Source of the DNA: Bradyrhizobium sp.
GTDB taxonomy: Bacteria; Pseudomonadota; Alphaproteobacteria; Rhizobiales; Xanthobacteraceae
Direction: 5' to 3'
Assembly: GCF_016213215.1 (NCBI RefSeq)
Contig: NZ_JACRAW010000069.1
Coordinates: forward strand, 1-47,858
DNA: 47,858 nt
Within the stretch, counting starts at the first letter, position 1, and each line of letters starts with the position of its first letter. The notes beneath the pieces are model-generated. The model was not told the origin of the DNA. It made no database searches and was given only the letters and a program-made list of their open reading frames with translations. Shown piece by piece: positions 40,230-47,858 of the stretch. A program made the position numbers and the translations under genes.

Positions 40230-41181
40230 TGACCACGGCTGCGCCGGCGTGCGGTGCGGCCGGAGCCAGGCCGCGAAAGGTGTCGATCGGCACAGCGCGC
40301 CGTTCGATCTCGCGGTCGAGCCATGCCGACAGTCCCGGCCCGATCTCCACCATGGGCAGGCGCACCTCGGGGCTGTCGATCAATCCCGTTCGCCAAAGCC
40401 AGTACTTTGCCGGCGTCGGGCTCGGCTCGGCGAACAGCAGGTGGGTGAGTTCGGCGACTTCCTGCCAGCGTGCCAGCGCTGCGGCCCGGTCGCCTTCCTT
40501 CAACAGAGATTGCACCGCGGCAAAGGTCTTCGTCTCGACATGCGCCGACAGCAGGATGGCGCCGTCGGCACCATCGGCGAGCGCGTCGAAATACTGCGCG
40601 TCCTCGCCGGTCAGGACCCGGAAGCCGGCCGGGCGGTCGCGCAAGAGCTCAAGCGATTGCTCGCGGTTCGCGCCGCAATCCTTCAAGCCGACAATGTTCG
40701 GATGCTCGGCAAGTCGAAGCAGGGTTTCGTTGCCGATGTTGACCGCCGTCCGGTACGGGATGTTGTAGAGCACGATCGGCCAGGCGGCGTGATCGGCAAG
40801 GGCGGTGAAGTGCTGCAGCAGTCCCGCCTGGGAAGGTCGCACGTAATGGGGGCTCGAGATCAGGTAGCCGTCGATCGGCCAGTCCGCAGTTTCGTCCAGG
40901 AGGTCGCGCAGCCTGCTTGTATCGACGCCGGCAAGCCCGAGGCAGATCGGAAGGCTGCGGCTTTCGGTTTCGTCGCGTACCGTCGTCACGAGGCGCTCGA
41001 GTTCGCTGCTTCGAAGAGTCATGCCCTCGCCCGAGGTCGCCGCCAGGATCAGCCCACGGATGGGGCTGGCGCCGTAGTGGCGCGCCAGCCGGCGCAGCGA
41101 AGTTTCGTCGACCTCGCCGTCGCGAAACGGGGTGACGAGCGGAAGCCAGAGGCCCTGCAATCTGTGTCGAAGGTCGGTCAT
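40219..41181 (-). CDS. DapA-family (dihydrodipicolinate synthase-like) aldolase
   Basis: A 320-residue TIM-barrel aldolase/lyase. Family features: the LVTPFRDGEVD start, the AATSGEGMTL phosphate-like loop, the YNIPYRTA motif with the catalytic Tyr, and the Schiff-base Lys in NIVGLKDCGAN. It may be a paralogue of the essential DapA, acting on another 2-oxo acid. ATG 41181 is chosen because AAGGAG lies 6 bases upstream; ATG 41187 and 41238 are in frame but badly spaced. A terminator-like U-tract lies just upstream (41222-41247). Confidence 0.85.
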   Translation of the reverse strand: MTDLRHRLQGLWLPLVTPFRDGEVDETSLRRLARHYGASPIRGLILAATSGEGMTLRSSELERLVTTVRDETESRSLPICLGLAGVDTSRLRDLLDETADWPIDGYLISSPHYVRPSQAGLLQHFTALADHAAWPIVLYNIPYRTAVNIGNETLLRLAEHPNIVGLKDCGANREQSLELLRDRPAGFRVLTGEDAQYFDALADGADGAILLSAHVETKTFAAVQSLLKEGDRAAALARWQEVAELTHLLFAEPSPTPAKYWLWRTGLIDSPEVRLPMVEIGPGLSAWLDREIERRAVPIDTFRGLAPAAPHAGAAVVNPG

Positions 41182-41221
41182 GTCCATCTCCTTGGGAGTT
41201 GCGTCGGAGACGGGGACCACG

Positions 41222-41247
41222 AAAAAAAAACCCGTCATGACGGCGGG
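41222..41247 (-). terminator. Hairpin with nine-T run before the DapA-family gene
   Basis: On the minus strand CCCGCCGTCATGACGGG is followed by nine T. The core CCGTCATGACGG is self-complementary. It lies 41 bases before the DapA-family start and could stop upstream transcription or act as an attenuator in the leader. Confidence 0.5.
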
Positions 41248-41649
41248 GTTCGGAATCGGCCTGAAGCGAAGATCTATCGCGCGCGTCGACTCGTCGTCCC
41301 CGGGAGGGGACGATGTTTCAAAGTGGCGACGCACGAGATCGTGATCATGAAGCGATGATGCGGTGAACGGGCCGCAAAGTCAATTGGTAGCACGCGATTT
41401 GGCATGCAACTAGGGAGAGAACAGGTAAAACGAGACGGCGGCGACGAAAAGAAGCCGGGCTCGCAGCGGAGCCCGGCTGAGGTATTGGCCACATGGGGCC
41501 GACACAATCACCTTCCAAGAGGGATCACTGAGCTTTCGCGCCACTGGAGGAGGGGGACAATGCGCAACGCGAACCCTCAGCATGAAAGCATTATGGGGGC
41601 GCCACGCATCGTGCAGCAAGGCCCGGTCCGCATGTCAGTCATGCGGAAA
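41248..41649. other. Leader region between the LsrB-like and DapA-family genes
   Basis: No supported coding gene. Contains a strong terminator at 41445-41477 and about 170 bases of LsrB-like 3' sequence that could release a small RNA. The long plus-strand frame here is a shadow of the regulator gene. Confidence 0.4.
41445..41477 (-). terminator. Intrinsic terminator downstream of the LsrB-like gene
   Basis: GCCGGGCTC (41454-41462) and GAGCCCGGC (41469-41477) form a perfect 9-base stem with a 6-base loop, followed on the minus strand by TTCTTTTCG. It is 170 bases after the regulator stop. Confidence 0.7.
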
Positions 41650-42573
41650 TCAGGACGGCCAGCGCTGCGCCTTGCTCACCACGAAATCGCGGAACACCTG
41701 CACCCGCGCCACCGTCTTCAACTCTTCCGGATAGACGAAGTAGGTGTCGAGCTGGATCGAATCGGATTCGCTGAACAGCTGCACCAACCGGCTGTTTTCT
41801 TCGACCAGGTAATCCGGCAGTGCGGCGATGCCGAGGCCCTGCTGGCAGGCGCGCACGAGGCCGAGGATGTTGTTGACCTTGAAATAAGCCTCGCGCGGTC
41901 CCGAACCGTTGCGACCGGCCTCGATCAGCCAGTTGCGGTTCTGCAGGTGCGGCGCGACCTGTCCGTCGCTCAAGGTGATGATGCGGTGGCTGTCGAGCTC
42001 CTCGAGCGTGCGCGGCGTACCGAAGCGCTTGATGTATTCCGGCGAGCAATAGGCGTGGAAGCCCATCGCAAACAGCTTGCGCTGTATCAGGTCCGGCTGC
42101 GTCGGCTTACGGGTGCGAATGGCCACGTCCGCCTCGCGCATCGAAAGATCGAGCTCCTCGTCGGTCACGATCAGCGAAATCCGGATCTCCGGATACAGCG
42201 AGGTGAATTCGCCGAGCCGCGGGATCAGCCAGTTGATGCCGACGCCCGGCGTGGTCGTGATCTTCAGGTCGCCGCTCGGCCGTTCGCGGCTGTCGGTCAG
42301 TTTCGCGCGCGCGGCCTGCAGCTGCATGAACACGTCATGCGCGGTGCGGAACAGAAGGTCACCCTGCTCGGTGAGGATGAGGCCGCGGGCGTGGCGGTGG
42401 AACAGCGAGACGGAAAGCTCCTGCTCCAGCGCGCTGACCTGGCGTGAAACCGCTGATTGCGAAAGGCCGAGCTGCTCACCGGCATGCGTGAAGCTGCCAG
42501 CTTCCGCCGCCGCGTGAAACACCTTCAGCTTGTCCCAGTCCATATCCGTAAATCCGTCGCGTGCTCGGGGCAT
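41650..42573 (-). CDS. lsrB: LysR-type regulator, LsrB-like
   Basis: A 307-residue LysR-family regulator: an N-terminal winged helix (WDKLKVFHAAAEAGSFTHAG, QSAVSRQVSALEQEL) and a C-terminal ligand domain. It lies 6 bases after trxB, as does LsrB in Sinorhizobium, a redox-responsive regulator needed for symbiosis and oxidative stress. It has Cys residues in HAYCSPE and RACQQGL. Synteny with trxB is the main reason for the name. ATG 42543 is a possible shorter start. Confidence 0.8.
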   Translation of the reverse strand: MPRARDGFTDMDWDKLKVFHAAAEAGSFTHAGEQLGLSQSAVSRQVSALEQELSVSLFHRHARGLILTEQGDLLFRTAHDVFMQLQAARAKLTDSRERPSGDLKITTTPGVGINWLIPRLGEFTSLYPEIRISLIVTDEELDLSMREADVAIRTRKPTQPDLIQRKLFAMGFHAYCSPEYIKRFGTPRTLEELDSHRIITLSDGQVAPHLQNRNWLIEAGRNGSGPREAYFKVNNILGLVRACQQGLGIAALPDYLVEENSRLVQLFSESDSIQLDTYFVYPEELKTVARVQVFRDFVVSKAQRWPS

Positions 42574-42579
42574 GATCTG

Positions 42580-43545
42580 TCATTCCGCTGCCGCGCGCTC
42601 GCCGGCGCGCAGGGCTAAATAGCGTTCGGCTTCCAGGGCGGCCATGCAGCCGAACCCCGCGGCGGTGACCGCCTGGCGATAGGTCTCGTCGGCAACATCG
42701 CCGGCCGCGAACAGGCCGGGCACCGACGTTGCCGTCGAGTTCGGCGCCACCTCCACGTAACCGGAAGGTTTGAGCTTGATCTGGCCGGCCACGAGCTCGG
42801 TCGCCGGTGCATGGCCGATTGCGATGAAGACGCCGTCCGCCGGCACCGCTGTGGCCGCGCCGGTCTTGACGTTCTTCAACCGGACATGGGTGACCTTCCT
42901 CGGGTTGTCGCTGCCGCAGATCTCGTCCACGGCGCTGTCCCAGATCACCTTCACCTTGGGATGCTTGAACAGGCGGTCCTGAAGAATGCGCTCGGCGCGG
43001 AATTGATCGCGGCGATGCACCACGGTCACTTGCGAGGCAAAATTGGTCAGGAACAGCGCCTCCTCGACCGCGGTGTTGCCGCCGCCGACCACCACCACTT
43101 CCTTGCCGCGATAGAAAAAGCCGTCGCAGGTGGCGCAGGCCGAGACGCCGAAGCCCTTGAAGGCCTCTTCCGAGGGAATGCCGAGCCAGCGCGCCTGCGC
43201 GCCGGTCGCCAGAACGACCGTTTCCGCCAGATAGACGTCGCCGCTGTCGCAGGTCAGGCGGAACGGCCGGTGGGAAAGATCGAGCTTGGTGACGAGGTCG
43301 GTCCGGACCTTCGTGCCGACATGCGTCGCCTGCTTCTCCATCTGCTCCATGAGCCACGGACCCTGGATCACGTCGGCGAAGCCGGGATAGTTCTCGACGT
43401 CGGTCGTGATGGTGAGCTGCCCGCCGGGCTGGATGCCCTGGATCAGGATCGGCTCCAGCATCGCGCGCGCGGCGTAGATCGCGGCGGTATAACCGGCAGG
43501 ACCGGAGCCGATGATGACGATCTTGGCATGTATCGCGGCGGGCAT
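42580..43545 (-). CDS. trxB: Thioredoxin-disulfide reductase
   Basis: A 321-residue flavoprotein that uses NADPH to reduce thioredoxin. FAD-binding GSGPAGYTAAIYAAR lies at about 13-27, the redox-active CATC at Cys137-Cys140, and the NADPH-binding GGGNTAVEEAL later; GLFAAGDV closes the FAD site. Length and motifs are typical of bacterial TrxB. ATG 43545 follows GAGAGG. The LsrB-like gene starts 6 bases after its stop, so the two are an operon. Confidence 0.96.
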   Translation of the reverse strand: MPAAIHAKIVIIGSGPAGYTAAIYAARAMLEPILIQGIQPGGQLTITTDVENYPGFADVIQGPWLMEQMEKQATHVGTKVRTDLVTKLDLSHRPFRLTCDSGDVYLAETVVLATGAQARWLGIPSEEAFKGFGVSACATCDGFFYRGKEVVVVGGGNTAVEEALFLTNFASQVTVVHRRDQFRAERILQDRLFKHPKVKVIWDSAVDEICGSDNPRKVTHVRLKNVKTGAATAVPADGVFIAIGHAPATELVAGQIKLKPSGYVEVAPNSTATSVPGLFAAGDVADETYRQAVTAAGFGCMAALEAERYLALRAGERAAAE

Positions 43546-43799
43546 GGGACTGAAGCCTCTCGGGGAAGTTGCGTTACGCCCGGGAGGGGGTGCCAGAAGG
43601 TATTGGGGCGGCCCGAAGCGTGCACCCAATCTAAGCAATCCTGCCAGCCATGCAAGAATTGCAGCCCAAGCGGGGGATTTTTCCCCGCGGAACCAAAATT
43701 TGCGGCGTTGCACGCGCAATAAAATTGCGCAAAGCACCCGAGCTGGGCTAAGAGGATTGCCGCCAAATTCGCCGCCTCCCCAGCCGAGGACCTCCGCCC

Positions 43800-44288
43800 G
43801 TGTCGAAGAATCTCGACGAGATCGACCTCAAAATCCTCAGTGAAATCCAGGCCGACGGACGAATCACCAATGTCGAATTGGCCAAGCGCGTCGGCATTTC
43901 GCCGCCGCCCTGCCTGCGCCGGGTCCGCACCCTGGAGGAGGAGGGCTATATCCAGGGCTACCGCGGGCTGTTGGATCCGCGCCGCCTGGGCTTCGACGTG
44001 ACGGTGTTCGCCGCGGTGCATCTGTCGAGCCAGGCCGAGGCCGACCTCCGCGCGTTCGAGGAATTCGTCCGCGCCGAGCCTTTGGTGCGCGAGTGCTGGA
44101 TGCTGTCGGGGGAAGTCGATTTCATGCTGAAATGCGTGGCGCCTGACATGGCGACCTTCCAGGAATTCGTCACTCACCTGACCACCGCGCCTCATGTGCG
44201 CAATGTCAGGACGTCGCTGGTGCTGGACAACTGCAAATATGAAGCGGCGGTACCCCTTGAAGTGAAGGCGCGGCGCGGCGCGCAATGA
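43800..44288 (+). CDS. Lrp/AsnC-family regulator
   Basis: A 162-residue regulator: an N-terminal helix-turn-helix (DEIDLKILSEIQADGRITNVELAKRVGIS, PPPCLRRVRTLEEEGYI) and a C-terminal RAM ligand domain. The start is GTG 43800 with GAGGA 10 bases upstream. It is divergent from trxB. Lrp-family proteins respond to amino acids; the ligand here is unknown. Confidence 0.92.
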   Translation: MSKNLDEIDLKILSEIQADGRITNVELAKRVGISPPPCLRRVRTLEEEGYIQGYRGLLDPRRLGFDVTVFAAVHLSSQAEADLRAFEEFVRAEPLVRECWMLSGEVDFMLKCVAPDMATFQEFVTHLTTAPHVRNVRTSLVLDNCKYEAAVPLEVKARRGAQ

Positions 44289-44319
44289 CCGCGTGAAGCT
44301 ATGCGGGGCGAATGCGAGC

Positions 44320-44339
44320 GGGCCGCGCAAGCGCGGCCC
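44320..44339. terminator. Hairpin between lrp-like gene and greA
   Basis: GGGCCGCGC-AA-GCGCGGCCC is a perfect 9-base stem 31 bases after the lrp-like stop, followed by TCTTGGCTTC. It lies between convergent genes. Confidence 0.55.
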
Positions 44340-44364
44340 TCTTGGCTTCAGACGGCCGATGATT

Positions 44365-44841
44365 CTATCGCCACTCGACCTTGGTGATCTCGTAGGCCTT
44401 GGCGCCGCCCGGCGTGTTCACTTCCACCGAAGCGCCCTTTTTCTGGCCGATCAGCGCGCGCGCGAGCGGCGAGGTGATCGAGATGCGCCCCTTCTTGGCG
44501 TCGGCCTCGGGCTCACCGACGATCTGCCACACCGTCTTCTTCTCGGTGTCCTCATCGATCAGCGTGACGGTCGCGCCGAACTTGATGGTGTCGCCGGACA
44601 ATTTGGAGATGTCGATCACGTCGGCGCGCGCGAGCTTGTCCTCGAGCTCGGCGATCCGGCCTTCGTTGTGGGACTGCTCTTCCTTCGCGGCGTGATACTC
44701 CGCGTTCTCCGACAGGTCCCCATGCGAGCGAGCCTCGGCGATGTGCGCGATGATACGCGGACGCTCTACCGACTGGCGCTGCTTCAATTCTTCCTCGAGC
44801 GCGGCAAAACCGGCCAAGGTCATCGGAACCTTTTCGACCAT
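44365..44841 (-). CDS. greA: Transcription elongation factor GreA
   Basis: A 158-residue protein that rescues backtracked RNA polymerase by stimulating transcript cleavage. The N-terminal coiled coil ([20 protein letters not shown], with the acidic [13 protein letters not shown] tip carrying the Asp/Glu residues) and the C-terminal FKBP-like domain ([17 protein letters not shown]) are intact. ATG 44841 has AAGGA upstream. The neighbour on the same strand upstream is carB, 195 bases away. Confidence 0.97.
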   Translation of the reverse strand: MVEKVPMTLAGFAALEEELKQRQSVERPRIIAHIAEARSHGDLSENAEYHAAKEEQSHNEGRIAELEDKLARADVIDISKLSGDTIKFGATVTLIDEDTEKKTVWQIVGEPEADAKKGRISITSPLARALIGQKKGASVEVNTPGGAKAYEITKVEWR

Positions 44842-45036
44842 CTCTCTCGTCCTTCGGTCCCGCGAATCCGCAACGGCGGATACGCAGGAGACCTCTTCAA
44901 ATCAGCCTTTCCGGGGCTCGGTACGCGGCCAACGGAACTTTGTCATGCCGGGCGCCGAAACAGAACAGCCGCACGGCCGGCTGGTTCCGGCCGCTTGCGG
45001 CTTTATTGCCGAACCACTTGACGGGGCGCAGCCCGG

Positions 45037-47858
<2,822 letters not shown>

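Noticed and set aside
41404..42447. 347-residue plus-strand frame opposite the LsrB-like gene
   Set aside because: Antisense shadow of a LysR regulator, although a GGAGGAGGG sequence before an internal ATG at 41560 briefly looked like a real start.

Overview
The window reads as about 48 kb of chromosome from a high-GC alphaproteobacterium, most likely a Bradyrhizobium/Rhodopseudomonas-type member of the Rhizobiales. The evidence is the gene content (phasins, a PdhS/DivJ-type kinase, trxB followed by an LsrB-like regulator, nirK-nirV-nnrS, DUF3606, DUF3618), a short palindromic repeat of the kind seen in this group, EcfG-like promoters, GANTC sites, and a tRNA-His that lacks G-1 and carries A73. 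No phage, IS element, CRISPR array or rRNA was seen. This assignment is an inference from gene content, not a database match.

Layout. (1) 0.5-6.4 kb: a membrane GT2 glycosyltransferase and a BcsS-like outer-membrane protein, then an acyl-CoA synthetase and a crotonase that converge on a palindromic repeat and may share an operator. (2) 6.8-13.3 kb: an exported truncated globin, YidB-like and GlsB-like stress proteins, an amidohydrolase with a Tat-like segment, a DUF2236 oxygenase-like protein, and an overlapping SDR-DoxX / DUF2269 pair. (3) 13.6-17 kb: four genes with ATGA overlaps encoding membrane-anchored, helix-rich, LEA-like proteins behind an EcfG-like promoter, plus two small stress-type genes. 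(4) 17.2-21 kb: a PhoPQ-like two-component system with a PepSY protein and a cytochrome c, divergent from a second PepSY protein and a cytochrome b561. (5) 21-26.5 kb: a DUF3592 membrane protein, an exported TPR-caspase protein, and a ferric-iron ABC transporter (permease and binding protein, no ATPase here) with an iron-control-like repeat upstream.

(6) 26.5-33.3 kb: a denitrification / nitric-oxide island: nirV, nirK, a small membrane protein, hemN, a DUF1858 protein, an NnrR-type Crp/Fnr regulator and nnrS. Five TTG-N8-CAA sites lie in its intergenic spaces and fall into two or three sequence types. (7) 33.3-38 kb: a 1081-residue PAS histidine kinase and two phasins. (8) 38-48 kb: tRNA-His, a Cys-rich exported protein, an orphan ParA behind a GANTC-containing palindrome, a DapA-family aldolase, an LsrB-like regulator with trxB, an Lrp/AsnC regulator, greA, and carB (running off the right edge).

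How the parts may work together: several blocks are stress or low-oxygen modules under recognisable control motifs. Three promoters match the general-stress sigma factor EcfG pattern, five sites match Fnr/FixK/NnrR-type boxes, and one direct repeat resembles an Irr iron box. The least described unit is the four-gene LEA-like membrane operon at 13.6-16.3 kb. The redox/PepSY two-component locus and the nirK-hemN-nnrS island are the other coherent systems. All motif assignments come from reading by eye.
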